Assembly (NCBI GenBank): GCA_001692895.1
Contig: KV748229.1
Span: 247,359-311,358, forward strand
DNA from: Cenococcum geophilum 1.58
Lineage: Eukaryota; Ascomycota; Dothideomycetes; Gloniales; Gloniaceae
Reading direction: 5' to 3'
Length of the DNA: 64,000 bases
Position numbers and translations under genes: made by a program. Shown in pieces: positions 1 through 11,639 of the stretch. The notes under the pieces were generated by a model. That model was not told the DNA's origin, searched no databases, and saw nothing but the letters and a program-made list of their open reading frames with translations. Each line of letters begins with the position of its first letter. Positions within the stretch are counted from its first letter, which is position 1.

Positions 1-900
1 CTTTAACCTAAAGGCTGCCTTCTATTTGTTGCCTTCCTTAATCCTAATCTAATAGTATGCCTATCTTAGATCTATCTTTATAAAGATTTACGCGTTGCCT
101 ATCCTATCTTAGATTTCGCTAATTAAGGGTAAAGGATATCTATCCTTCCTAGTGATGTTATTTAACTGTCTATAGTTAATACATAGTCTTAGTTTGCTAT
201 TCTTCTTTAGTATAAACAGTACTAAATATCCTACTAATAACTGCGATGGTCTAATGTATCCTTTTCGTAGATTTTCTTAGATAAACTCTTTTAATGCTCT
301 ACCTTCTTCTTCGGTAAGCTTGTAGATTAGAAAGAACTTTAGACTTGTTCTTAGTTCTAACTCTATCTTATAGTCCTATGCTATATGCTCTAACAGCTTT
401 TTACTTTCCGGTAACGATAGTTTTTTACCGTACTTATAGTATCTTTTTGGTACGTAACTTAAGCTTCCCTCGGTCTCCTTATATATCGCTCCAACTTAGT
501 ACTATACCATCTTAGCTTATTATTATATCTTACGGCGTTAAGTATCTCTAATATTAACCTAACCTATGATCCAATCGATCTTTAGATTATACTCTTATAA
601 CTAAGGCATCCCTAATACTGCCTTATCCTATTCTAATGGTAGGATATTAAAAGACATCTTAATCCGTCTCCCTTTAATGGTTATCTAAATAGGTCCTATC
701 TTAAGATTAATAATCCCTCCTCTATAGGCTATTAGATCTCCTAAAATTATAACTAATAGGTAAGGTTGCTCCTTCTGCCTATATAGTAGTCCCATTCTCT
801 TAACTGCTACTAGTAAGATATAGTTTCTCATTACTCTACTATCTATTAGCGCTTCGAACTGCTAATCTTGCCAATTAACTCGTAAATTTAGGTATTGTCC
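1..900 (-). pseudogene. pol: pol of gypsy element A: protease and N-terminal reverse transcriptase
   Basis: On the minus strand the protease lies at about 640-870: ALIDSRVMRNYILLAAVKR, where the family has an LIDSGA-type active site, so the Gly after Asp-Ser has become Arg. The protease-RT linker follows at 545-605, reading GMP*L*EYNLKIDW, the familiar GMPWL...NP.IDW box. RT follows from about 500 to 1 with [34 protein letters not shown] and [10 protein letters not shown] in order. The YxDD catalytic motif lies beyond the window start. Gln/Trp-type stops break the frame throughout. Confidence 0.88.
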
Positions 901-2780
901 TTAAATTCCTTTAAGGGTCTAAGGCTCTACCACTAGCTCCCTCTGGTCCTATAGGCCTCTACTTTTCCTAACTATTAACTGCTTAATCCTTATATACTTG
1001 GCTTACTTTTTAGCCAATACCTAGTTCGCTTTTTATCTTTAATATACTATAGACACGTATTTTCTAGGCATTCCCACCACTATTATCCGTCTAAGCATTC
1101 TTTTATAAGGAATCTTCCTAGTTAAAGTACTAAGCTTCCTTCCTCTTAAACTTCTGCTAGATGCCATTTATATATATATTTAGTATTCCTGTACTATCGC
1201 TTATCTATTATCCAGTACATCCTTATAGGGTATTTCCGATTCTTTTCCTTTGGATTCTTATACATCTTATATATATCATCCACGTATACAATCCATAATA
1301 GTGTATAGTATGCTAGGTGCTTTAAGTTAACTCTTAACTCGTCTTTATCTTTAAGTTTAAACCTTTATTATGCTAATTTAAACATTATAACTTCGTTCGC
1401 GGGTACTAAGATGCGTCTCTCGCTTCTCTAGTCCTCTAATTGTTCCTCTAAATCCTTTAATATCATTATTAAGGCTCCTTTAATATACGTTATAGCCTTT
1501 TCTATAATTAGGTGGTTTTAGATAACTCTTTTATTTAACTATATATAGAAATCTTCCTACTTGTTATTATACCTTTATCTATACCACTTTTAGTACAGCT
1601 ACTAGAGTATATACAGCTTATTCGTAAGGAAATATCTTCTTATTACTACGTTATAACAGCCTTTTATATATCGTTCTTCGAACCTAGTTAGGATTCCTAG
1701 ATCCTCTTTATCTTCCAGTTTAGTAAGCTACTTAGCTCTTAGTATGCCTACTCTTAGCCTATTAGTAATTCTTTATACTAGTGCTCTGTCCTTTATACGT
1801 CCCAATATACTAGATCTCTTATCTAGTTTCTGTTCTTACTATGTGATAATTCTTTACCTAAATTCTTTTATGGTTTCTTTTAGTTTACGCCTCGCGCTTT
1901 AATTCTCAAAGTTCTCTTACTTCTTAATCTTAGTATTAACTTTTCAATCTTTAGTCCAAACACTATATTCTACTAGTAAGTCCTCTAAGTCCATATATTT
2001 ATCTCCCAGTCTAGTTATTATTTATACTGCAGATTCTCTAATCTATAAAAAAGCCTCTTACCTCTTATTTATGGGTGTCCTAATTTGCACTCCAAATTCT
2101 TAGTCCCTTAGATTCTTTAATCCTAAGCTTACTTCTATCTTAAACTTAGCTCTAGCCTTAGTCCAACTAGGCTTACTTAGTATCCTCATCTCGTCTTAAA
2201 AGTCTTAAATCTTACTTATCTTATCTTAAGAGTCTTATGTCCTTAGGAAACTTCATCCTAAGCTTATTTATATATCACTAAACTAAGCCGTTACTCTACT
2301 CTATCAGTTATTATTTATTATAGGTCCTTAAGCTTACCTTATCTTATCTTAAAAATCTTAGTCGTCTCTTATCTCGTCTTAAGAATCTTAAGCCTTTAGC
2401 CTTTTGCCTTTATTAAGTGCCGAAGTGGTTCGCTATCCTACTTCTCTTACATCTTATAAAGCGATAGACATTATATCTAGTGGGGTTTCGATCCCTACTA
2501 ATATTCCTTATTTTATAGTAAAATCATCCTCTACCTCTAGTATAACATCTCCAAGGTCTACACGCCCCTAGTAAGCCGCTTTTATTACCTTATTATTATA
2601 AAACGTTTCGCCTATATTAAAGTCATTGTCCTTAATATCCGATCTGCGAACTGGTTTATTAGTTCCTCTACATCCTATAGGTGCTAGCTCTTATAGCCAA
2701 TAGCTTATACTATACTTAGTATCCTTATAAATTTAGCATACGTTGTTATAACAAAACGCAAAACTTTTAATTAAACACTC
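900..2780 (-). pseudogene. Extra coding-like region between gag zinc knuckle and protease in element A
   Basis: About 1.9 kb separates the gag zinc knuckle from the protease, much more than the short linker common in Ty3/gypsy elements. On the minus strand part of it still reads as protein, for example LTKLEDKEDLGILTRFEERY near 1,690-1,740 and basic, Gln/Lys-rich stretches downstream. Stops are mostly Gln-type. I do not recognise the domain. Between 2,190 and 2,400 there are short direct repeats around TCTTATCTTAAGAGTCTTA. It could be an extended gag tail, a separate ORF, or part of a nested insertion. Confidence 0.4.
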
Positions 2781-3920
2781 TTTTATTCCTCGCAGCATAT
2801 TATCGTCCCTCTATACGTATATATCGTCTACTAGTCTTATACCTTTTACTATATAGTAACTCTGCCTACTTCTATAGTCTCTAATATAATAACCCTGTTT
2901 TCCGCAATTTATATAAGCTCCTTCTTTAAACCATCTTTCTTGCTATAGAGTCCGCCTAAACGTCTTCTACTATTAAAATCCCTAATTTAGCCTCTACTCC
3001 TTAGACCTTTAATTACTTAATCCTTATCCTCTAGGTTTTCACGGTTTCTTACTTTATCTCTTATAGGCTTTTCTAGTACCACTTAGGTCCATTAGCTCTG
3101 CGCCATACTATAGTTTTTAACTTAGCTTCTATTGTTACGTACTCTGCACCTTATATAACTATAGAACTCTATCCTAGCCCTTCTTAGCCTGTTCCCTTTA
3201 GTAGATCTAATTGTTAATCTTAATTACCTAATCTATTAGTTCCCTTAGGGTATCCACATCTTCTATTAGGATAATTACGTCCTAGACTTTAGCCTTAAGT
3301 CCCTATTTATACTATGCCATAAGCGCCTTATTATTCCACTCTACTTATATTACTAACGTCTAGAACTACATTATATACTCAATTACTAAGGTTTATTATA
3401 TAATATCTTAGAGTTTCCTTTCCGCCATAGTCGTCGCCTCTAGGTCTCCAAACATTTGTATAAGTTATTCTACAAATCCATTCCAGCTTAAAAACATAAA
3501 CCGTATCTCTTAGTTAGTAGTCGTTATACCATTCGCTTATATCTCTATAAGGTAAGGCTTAAACCACTTAAGTGCCCTTTCTATCAAGAATAGTCCTATA
3601 TAGGCTATTTAATCCATAGATATTGCCAGCTTTACTCCTTCCTATACTACCTTAAAGTACATTTATATAAGGAACCCTTTAAGCTTCAATCTCTTCCCTA
3701 AGTACCTTTTAATTAATAGTAACTTAACCTTTGCTGCGCCTATCCCGTTAATCCTATTTTCCAACGTTATATTATTTTCTATCAACTAGTTAACTATCTC
3801 TTGTAGTTATCTAACCGTTATAGGTTGCTGTAAGTCAGTATCTACTATACTAGTGTCGTTACCTAACCTTAAAGTAGTTGCCGCCGTTAATAGCGTCGTG
3901 GCTAGTGCTTTTAGTGGCAT
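2780..3920 (-). pseudogene. gag: gag of gypsy element A
   Basis: Gag capsid/nucleocapsid remnant. The start is the ATG at 3920-3918, just inside the LTR, giving MPLKALATTLLTAATT. The capsid core, around 3,150-3,650, reads ALKWFKPYL then GFVEQLIQMFGD-like residues and MAERKL, typical of the retrotransposon gag family. A degenerate CCHC zinc knuckle sits near 2,870-2,925 (reads INCGKQGYYIRDYRS, with the His and a Cys turned into Tyr, as expected from CAC/TGC mutation). In-frame TAG/TAA interruptions coincide with expected Gln codons. The frame past the knuckle continues toward 2,400, so the C-terminal limit is uncertain. Confidence 0.8.
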
Positions 3921-3962
3921 ATTATTCGACTTCTTATATTAATACTATAACTAGGTAGTGAT

Positions 3963-4392
3963 TGTGTAACGGAACCTTGTAGTAAGAACTACGGTGGGTC
4001 CTATTATTAGGCTAGGTATATAGGAAATGCAAGTATAAAAGTTAACAACGTAATAATAACTAGTGGAGTAGTTGCCTAACAGATTAACTCTAATTATATT
4101 CTAAGAATTACTATAAGGAAGGAACTATCTAGGTAGGGACTAAGGGTCCTTAAATACACAACCGTACTCCTATAAAATCCTTCTTATACGTAATATACGT
4201 CTTATACATAAGGTACGTAAGTTCCTTTCATTCCTCTCGTTTAATACGTAGCATATTATATAACCTCAGTTACCATTCCTCATCACATAGTTCTATCGGC
4301 TCTATACTAGACCGTACCTAAATTAACCAACTAGCTTCTTCCGACTCCTCTCCTAGTAGTCGTAACATTGTACTTAAAGCGTCCGTAACACA
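3963..4392 (-). repeat. 5' LTR of gypsy element A
   Basis: The 430-bp segment has imperfect inverted ends: on the plus strand it begins TGTGTAACGGA (3963-3973) and finishes TCCGTAACACA (4382-4392). In element orientation it ends ...TTACACA and is followed directly by ATCACTACCTAG, the usual place of a primer-binding site. The gag start codon lies 43 bases further in. The partner LTR is outside the window, so LTR identity and a target duplication cannot be checked. Confidence 0.7.
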
Positions 4393-4800
4393 AATCCTGT
4401 GCTAAAGGAGGAGGCGCTAGAGGGTAAAGCAAGGCTATAGTTTCCTATATATAGGCGGGAGCTATATATATACTTTAGAGTTGTAATTTATATAGGAATT
4501 ATAATAGAGCCAGCTATAGAGGACTACTAGGGGCCAATTATAAAGGGAGCTGTATATAAGGTAATAGAGTATATATTAAAGAACCGATTTTAGCAGCTTA
4601 AGCGCTATATTTGTTACAGTCCTATACCTTAGGATGGCTTCTACACGATATTTAACCGCGTAAATAAGCTCTCTAAGCACCTGTGGGTACTCTATTGTAA
4701 ATTCTAAAGGCCTTGTCAGGAAAAAATTTACCAGCATTTTTGCAGCATTTGGCAGCATTTGGCGGCCAAATGCGCATTCCGCGCACTATAACGTGTAGCG
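4393..4800. other. Spacer, no gene recognised
   Basis: AT-rich sequence between the gypsy LTR and the tandem repeats. Short open frames here are broken and resemble nothing I know. The last bases (4,735-4,770) contain two near-copies of TTTGGCAGCA. Confidence 0.5.
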
Positions 4801-4819
4801 TATAGTATCGACTAAGGTG

Positions 4820-5025
4820 CGGCATACTGCCGTATTCAATAATGCGGTGCGGCATACTGCTGTATTTAATAATACGATACAGCATACTGCCGCATACTGC
4901 TGTATTTAACAACGCGGTGCAGTTAACTGCTATATTCAACAATACGGTGCAGCTAATTACCGTATTTAACAATATGGTGCAGTATACTGCCGTATTTAAC
5001 AATGCAGTGCAGCTAATTGCGCATT
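4820..5025. repeat. Degenerate 30-bp tandem repeat
   Basis: About six to seven units of a roughly 30-bp sequence of the form GCGGTGCGGCATACTGC followed by TGTATTTAATAAT. Units vary mostly by CA/TA and CG/TA-type changes. One unit near 4,870-4,910 carries an internal 10-bp duplication (CATACTGC twice). Because 30 is a multiple of 3, short open frames run through on both strands; they look like by-products of the repeat. Confidence 0.8.
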
Positions 5026-5052
5026 TTGCACTTAATGCGCAATTAATATATA

Positions 5053-5160
5053 ATGCCCTCCTTGTGCATTCTGCCCTCCTCGTACATTCTGCCCTCCTCG
5101 TGCATTCTATATATAATGCCCTCCTCACGCATTCTATATATCTTGCTCTTCCTACGCACT
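5053..5160. repeat. 18-bp tandem repeat
   Basis: Consecutive units of GCCCTCCTCGTGCATTCT, the later ones separated by ATATATAAT. Directly adjoins the 30-bp array and precedes the composite repeat block. Confidence 0.75.
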
Positions 5161-5242
5161 TAATTATATTTGCTTAGTTTATATAGTTAGTACAAAATTA
5201 TATTATTTTAGATAATTTAATATATAGCGACGGTTCTCTTCT

Positions 5243-5545
5243 ACCTGCCTACCTACCGACCTACCTACCTGCCTGCCTACCTACCTGCCTACCTACCTAC
5301 CTGCCTACCTACCTACCTGCCTACCTACCTACCTNCCTACCTACCTNCCTNCCTACCTANCTNCCTACCTACCTACCTNCCTACCTACCTNNCTNCCTAC
5401 CTACCTACCTACCTACCTACCTGCCTACCTACCTACCTACCTATCTACCTATCTATCTATCTATCTATCTGTCTATCTATCTATCTGTCTATCTGTCTAT
5501 ACCTACCCATCTATACCTACCTATCTGTGCCTACCTATCTATGTC
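5243..5545. repeat. Tetranucleotide microsatellite CTAC/CTGC/CTAT with ambiguous bases
   Basis: Almost pure (CCTA)n/(CCTG)n turning into (CTAT)n and (CTGT)n. Scattered N bases between about 5,335 and 5,392 show that array length and composition were not resolved in this assembly. Confidence 0.95.
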
Positions 5546-5817
5546 ACCTTGATTCGATCGATTGATCGAATCGTTTATCGTGTTCGCTGGCTGGTCGTTC
5601 AAACGGTTATCGTGTGGCTCTGGCGACGGTCGTGTAGCGATAACGGTCGTCTAGCTTCGGCGACGGTTGTCTGCTGGCTGTCGTTCTGGTGTCTTCCTAG
5701 GTAGGGAGGATATAAGGAAGGGTAAAAAATGAGGTGGCTACCTAGGTGTATATAGGGGGTATACTTGGCAGAGGCACGTGTAGAGGCTATCGGGAATATA
5801 GCGGGGACCCGATGCGG

Positions 5818-6220
5818 AGCTTCGTGAAGAGCCTCCGTACGCAGAGCTTCGTGTAGAGCCTCCGTATGCAGAGCTTCGCGCAGAGCCTTGTGCAGAGCCT
5901 CTATACGCAAAGCTTTATATAGAGCCTTGTGTAGAGCCTCGTGCAGAGCTTCGCGCAGAGCTTCGTGCAGAGCTTTGTGTAGAGCTTCGTGTAGAGCTTC
6001 GTGCAGAGCTTCGTGCAGAGCTTCGTGCAGAACTTCGTGCAGAGCTTCGTGTAGAACTTTGTGCAGAGCTTCGTGTAGAACTTCGTGCAGAGCCTTATAT
6101 AGAACTTCGTGCAGAGCCTCGTGTAAAACTTTATATAGAGCCTCGTGTAGAACTTCGTATAGAGCTTCGTGTAGAGCTTCGTGCAGAGCCTCGTGTAAAG
6201 CTTCGTGCAAATCCGCCTCT
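5818..6220 (-). repeat. 12-bp minisatellite, left copy
   Basis: About 33 units of the 12-mer GAAGCTCTGCAC (minus strand). On the minus strand it reads as a four-residue EALH/KALH/EVLH period in a 220-codon open frame (6261-5599), and on the plus strand as a CRAS/CRTS period. Since the unit is a multiple of three without stops on either strand, the open frames need not mean a gene. Many units differ only by CA to TA or G to A changes. Confidence 0.9.
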
Positions 6221-6225
6221 AGAGC

Positions 6226-7230
6226 CGTAAACATTCTGCTAAGCCACCACTCGGAATCCACGTTTTTCTATAGCCCTTGCGGAAAACTAACTGTTTTATT
6301 TAATAATTTCTTTTTTTTTTCTAACTTTACCTCTTGTTCTTTTTAAAGTTCCACACCTCCATTAAAAATGCCATTAAGTTTTTAACCTCGCCGCCTCTCT
6401 CTCTTGCTCACTCCTCCCTCCCTTTTCTCCTTCCCCTCTTAACCTCCGCGCAAGCGCTCCTAATTATACGCCTATACCGTACTACCTTCTTCCTTCTACC
6501 TCCTCTATATTCTTAGCCCGCTATAAAAATATAAGCCTATCTTTCCTATACTATACTACCCTTAACGCCTAGTTTAACCGCTAGGGGTTTTATTTTAGGC
6601 CCCCCCTAAGATAGAGAGAGATATATATATCCTTTACCCACCGTTCCACCTATAGTCTCTAGTAGTTTTATCTCCTTTTCTATCCCTAACCTTAAATTCT
6701 AACCGCTCCTTTTACTCGTTCGCTATTGCGATTTTAAACTAGTTAGCCTACCTACTATCCTTCTAATCCTTTTATCCGCGTCTATCCCTTACTACTTTTG
6801 TTCTTCCATGCCCTAAAAACAGCTTCCCTCCAATAGCGATGGGCACCGCATAATACGGCAACGGCCGTTTTATAACAATCTCCATATCCGTCCCTATATT
6901 TGTCCCTATATCCCTTATTAATCCGCGTTTACTAGAGGAGGTAGATATAGGGCCCTTTAAAGCTAAGCGCTGCTTTTTTAATAACCTAAAGTCGCGGAGG
7001 CAGAGGGTCTTATTAGCCTTAAAATTATACACCTCCTAGCCGCTAGATAACCGCCTAGTAATTACAGATATAACGGGCTACTGTTATAATCGTACTATAG
7101 TAGTCTAGAAATTATAAGTAAGCACGCCCTTACCTATCCGTTTAACGTCTTCTATTACCCTTCCCTTCTCTACCTCTCCTTTTATTTCTAGCTACCTTCT
7201 CCTTACTAACCCGCACGCCCCTCTATATAG
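6226..7230. other. Spacer upstream of the DUF3435 pseudogene
   Basis: Pyrimidine-rich on the plus strand (6,300-6,500 holds long TTTT and CTCTCTC tracts), then AT-rich. An 86-codon minus-strand open frame at 7032-6772 has no recognisable family. No promoter or element terminus could be identified with confidence. Confidence 0.45.
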
Positions 7231-9890
7231 ATTTATTAGGGACATCCTATAAGTAGACCTAGATAATATCTAGCTTAACTTATACCTTATATCTAAAATA
7301 GCTAAGGATTATTACTGAGTATTCCTCTAGGCGTATATTAAGAACTTAGAGCAAAAATATTTAGTCCTTAAACCGTAAGAGTATAAATATAGGCGAATAG
7401 TAAATACGGCTTCTTTTATTACGCAGTTCTAGAGGGGGCTTATTACTTAAGCTAACTCTATAGTTCTACTAAAGAAAAGGCGGCAAAATCCTAAGAATAA
7501 GGCTCTTTAGAGACTAAAGTTTATTAACTATACTAAGCAGTATGCGTAAGGGCCGATCTTTAAAATATCTAAGGTTGGTTATACTAACAAACCCTACGCC
7601 CCTCCTTCCTATCCCCCTTCCCCTTCCCTTTCCTCTCATTCCTCTCTATAGATCCTCTGTATAGGTACGCAAAAAGGTTAAAATGTCTATTCTAACCCCC
7701 CTCCCTCTTAGTGGATTTACGATGGCCTTGCAGATAAGCTTAGTTTTACGGTTAATTAGACCTTTAAGAAGGTTAAGGTAATAGCCGAAGATATTATTAT
7801 TATCCTTAATACGCTATAGGAGCGTGCTAGGGATATTAATTATAAGCCTAATACTTAGCTTGCGTTTTACGCCGTTCTCTTAACAGTAAGCATTAGCGGC
7901 TTTAGGCCAGCCTTTATAATACGCCTTTTATACTAGTAAGTTAGTCTAGCGGTTATATAGAACCTAAATAACTAAACAAGAATAAGGCTTATCGCTATAA
8001 TTATAGTTAAGAAAAATAAGAAAAAGCGGGCTAGCCGTAGCTTTAGAGCTGACGCGTAAGCCTAACCCTATCCTTTCTTTATATCTTTAGGAATTCCTCG
8101 CCCTACCCTAGTTACTTTTCTTTACTTACCTCCTTTGTTTTAATAGGATATCCTTTTCTATTACCCTCGTCCCGTATTTAAATATATGCCTTACTAGCCT
8201 TATTACCACGCGCGCGATTATAGATAACGCCTTTAAGCCTAGCTTTAAGTCTATTAATACACTACTCCGTTAACCCGCCCTTAAAGGAGTAGACTTCCTC
8301 CCGCTAAAATAGAAGAAAGAGATACTAGACCAGCCTATTTTTCTACTTACTTACTTAAGTTTTAACTATCTATAGCACTAAATATATCTTATAGCCGGTT
8401 TTTAAGAGGACTTATATATCTACACGCTATAGGTTAGTATAGGAGCTAGACTTAATAGTAAGAGAATTTAAGGCAAATATATATATATACATATGCATAT
8501 ATTAAGCAGCGCGTTTCCCTACTACTTTCCTTCTTAATTTTATAGATAGTAGGGATAACTACTAACTTTTTTAAACCGCTAGGTGTTCTCTCTAATACGC
8601 TACGCAATTATATTTTATCTAACACAACCTAAGTATTTTAAGGCAGCTATTAGACTAAACGCGTCCGCGAGGATTTTATAGGGTTGGCCTTTAAATCTAT
8701 AGCTAGACGAAATAATATCCTCTTTTAGCGCCTCTATAATATGTCCCTATAAAGGAACGCGAATACTCCTATTAGCCTAAGTAAGGAGGACTTATAGGAG
8801 TTTAAATAGCGTAAGGACGTATATAATCTTTGCGGAAGCCTAGAAGCAGTAAAGTAAGCGGGAGATTATAAGGCAGCGACGGCGCTTAACGGGCAGCTCC
8901 GCTATATTATTAAGATTTTATTATCTTTAAAAGTGTAAAAGAAGAGGGCGGAATACTTTAGTCGCGTTAATAGATTAAGAGCCTTAGGTTTACTAACTAT
9001 AGGTATACCCGCCGTATAAACCGCCAGATCCACTCCTAATAAGGGCGCTCCAGATAAAGGCGCTCTAAGGAGGCGCTCTCGTGACGCGGCGGTTATAATT
9101 GCTTAGTTTCTACAGAGTTATACCTAGGACGTTAATAAATACTAGCCCTTTAAATAGTATTTAGAACGGTTTATAAACCTACTTATTAGATATTTAACTC
9201 GCCGGCTAAAAGCAGACCCGTCTTTAGATATAGAAACTTTAAAGCGTAAGGCAGATAATATAGGTTAGGCAATATATAAAGAGGATAAAGAGGATAAAGT
9301 AGGCAACGTAGAGAGTAAGTAGGGTGCGCTTTTATCCTTAACTAGAATAAAGGGAATAAGGGGTCGCAAGGAATAGCCTAGGTGCCTTTTTAGCTATAGC
9401 GTCTATTACTGCTATAGCGAACTTATAAAGTACTATAAAAAGATTTATATTAAGAATAGGATATTTAAGCAGCCCTTTTAGTGCCCTAAATGCCGCCGCC
9501 TAGGGATAAAAGATTCTTAGATTAGTGGGGGCGAGTCTATATAAAGTAACCACGTTAAAACAGTTTATAACAAGATTTACGCGCCTTATTTCCCCTTCTA
9601 TTTAACCCTAGCTAAGAACCTATTTAAATATCTTATCTATTCTAGCTTCTTTCTTCCTAAGCAAGGTCTTATAAGGCATTTTAGACTAATCTATATCTAG
9701 AAAGAAGGTATATTTAAGTAGCCCTTTCTATATTCTAAATACCGCCGCTAGGGAAAAAAGGATACTTAGATTAACAGACTCTCCGCATAGCCTAGTTATA
9801 TAGCATTAGTATATAGTAAGGTCCACGCGCCTAATTTTTTATTTAGTCTATACTATTTACCTAGCTTGCTCTTAAATAACAGAACTCGGA
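7230..9890 (+). pseudogene. DUF3435 tyrosine recombinase (Starship captain-type), RIP-degenerate
   Basis: Remnant of a DUF3435 protein, the fungal tyrosine-recombinase family that includes the captains mobilising Starship elements. Matching segments occur in family order on the plus strand: FYAVLLTVSISGFRPAFII with a following KKNKKKRASRSF (about 7,870-8,045); LPL.KKEILDQPIF, then IAGF.EDLYIYTL.VSIGAR (8,300-8,460), the region of the conserved Arg; TT.VF.GSYQTKRVREDF; ISLSKEDL.EFE.RKDVYNL (8,760-8,835); and LSLKVQKKRAEYFSRVNRLRALG (8,925-8,995, shown with Gln restored from TAA). The C-terminal part (9,380-9,860) has Cys/His-rich spacing like the C2H2 tail of the family (CPKCRR near 9,485). 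Stops fall at expected Gln/Trp positions. The N-terminal limit is unclear. Confidence 0.82.
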
Positions 9891-10139
9891 AAATGTTTAG
9901 CGGGAAGAAGTAAAAGAGGGATAAGGGCGACGCTAGCGCTAGCACTAGCGGCAGCTTAGCGGAAGTAATAATAGATATAATAACAGATGCGGTAATAGAT
10001 GTGATAATATCTAGTACCTAAACTCTAGCGTCTTCCGTAGACTCCAATATTCTTCTAAGAATTAATTCTCGCCTACTAATAAGTAAGGTAGAGGTAGAGA
10101 AATGGGAAAAAAAAATAAAGAGGCACGTACTGGCGCCTG

Positions 10140-10980
10140 CTTTACCGTCTATATTAAGATAGTCCTACCGTATAAGTCCTTCGGCGTAGAGACCAAGCTT
10201 AGTTAGGACGGTTTAGCCCTAAGATGCTAGGCAGTTAATATATTATATAGCACTAAAATTAATCTAAACTAATACTGCAAAATACTTCTAGCGGAAGTAT
10301 TTCTTTAATGTTAAGTAGGGTAAACGGATTAAATATAAAGTCTATAAAAACTATGCTCTTAGTATATATAGGACTGTTTCCTAATTTATCCTTTAAAAGC
10401 TTACTAGTAAGCTATTAAGGCTAGTAAAGGGCTTTTCCTTTAACTAGATATTGGTTGTTATATTAATTAGAGTTCGCGTAATAAGTAGCCTATATAAGTA
10501 AGATTTAAGGAAAATAAACTTGCCTTAAATTGCAGTAAGCGGTTAGACCCGCAACATATAGCGGCTATATTTAGGTATAAAAGCGGTAGTAAAACTTAAT
10601 AGAAACGTTTTAAAACCTCGTAAAGCCTCTTTAAATCCGCCCTGTTTGCGACCTATACTAATTAGCACCAAAGCTTAAAGTAACTTTTAGCTCGCAAGAT
10701 CCTAGAGCTCGCACAACCCCTAAACTCGTACGATTGCCTAGTTTATATAACCCTCCCGGCTTAAACCAAAGCGGAGAATACTTATTTATACTAGTGCGCA
10801 ATTAACATTATAGCCCTAGCCGTATAAGCTAGGTAATTAGTTAAAGGCTATATAGTTTGGCCTAGCACCTATTTACGCCTAGTACACAATTAGTAAGAAG
10901 TAAATATTAGGAAAATACTAGAACTAGAAAAAAAAGAAATATATAAGTCCCAGATCTAGAAATATTAAAAAAGTTCCTAT
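10140..10980 (+). pseudogene. Unidentified degenerate coding region downstream of the captain remnant
   Basis: One plus-strand frame stays protein-like for about 280 codons, with stops almost only at TAG/TAA. Readable stretches include ACFTVYIKIVLPYKSFGVET (10,135-10,195), RLDPQHIAAIF (near 10,540-10,575) and KILELEKKEIYKSQIQKY (10,905-10,970). I do not recognise the family. It lies on the same strand as the DUF3435 remnant and about 250 bp after it, so it may be cargo of the same element or a further part of it. Confidence 0.35.
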
Positions 10981-11639
10981 ATAAAAACTCCTATGAACTT
11001 TATAACGACTTAAAGCCCCCTTATATATACTTAGAGAAGTTCCCACGTAAATAAAAGAATACTTAAAAGAAAAAAAGATAAGAATTATAGAGGATATAAT
11101 AGGGTGGCTGTATAAGTGCGAGTGGGGCTACCTAGGAGGTGCTGGATATAACGGGAACCAAACTTTCTTTAGAAAGTTAAAAAATAGATATAGATATTGC
11201 ATAGAAATAGGAGGAAAGAACTACGTCTTTATAAATAAGTGCGACAGCTTTTTATATAGAGGAGGGTGTAGTTTCTATAGAACCTAGGCCAATAAGGTGG
11301 CAGAGGCAAGCCGACTAAAAATGCCCGAATAAAGAATTCTAAAGGACGAACCCCCCAGACCAACCCCTTTAAGGTCACAATTAGTGCAAGTAGAGCCAGT
11401 GTTTAGGCTGTTTTTTAACAAAGATATTGTAGAATAATCCCTATACCCTAAGGTGGGAATAGAGGAATAGCACAAGGGGAGGAGCACGAAGGACGTAGAA
11501 GATATTATAATATAAGCTACGGAGACTATAAGAGAGGAAGCGGTTGCTCCTAAGAGCCAGAACTTAGAAAGCACTCTAAATAATAGAGATTAGGGGATAG
11601 GACCCTAAAATCGCTAGCATTACACCGAAAAACCTAAAT

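Larger units (their letters stand above)
1..4392 (-). mobile_element. Ty3/gypsy retrotransposon A, 5' part, RIP-degenerate, cut by window start
   Basis: Read on the minus strand, this stretch gives LTR, gag with a zinc knuckle, a long spacer frame, protease and the beginning of reverse transcriptase, in Ty3/gypsy order. The rest of RT, RNase H, integrase and the 3' LTR lie before base 1. Stops within the matched frames are nearly all TAG/TAA at positions where the family has Gln or Trp, the expected RIP outcome. The element is dead. It is on the opposite strand to the second gypsy element (41,497-48,411), and the LTR termini differ (TGTGTtACGGA here against a TGTCACGG-type end there), so they are different families. 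Confidence 0.88.
5190..6225 (-). repeat. Composite minisatellite block, left copy (inverted relative to 38.5-40.35 kb)
   Basis: Read on the minus strand, this block has the same parts in the same order as 38,550-40,350 on the plus strand: a 12-bp GAAGCTCTGCAC array, a single-copy linker (cgggtccccgctatattccc and cctccctacctaggaa-like segments), a GACGACCGTCGCCAGAAC-type minisatellite, a GATTCGATCAATCGAT-like junction, a long GTAG/GATA tetranucleotide tract, then the AAGAGAACC.TCGCTATAT edge. In this copy the second minisatellite is reduced to a few degenerate units (5,580-5,690). The two blocks therefore form a long inverted pair with their 12-bp arrays facing inward about 32 kb apart. Confidence 0.85.

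Noticed and set aside
4673..5177. Open frames of 151 (minus) and 111 (plus) codons
   Set aside because: Both lie on 30-bp and 18-bp tandem repeats whose unit is a multiple of three; the Cys/Thr/Arg-rich periodic products look like repeat by-products.
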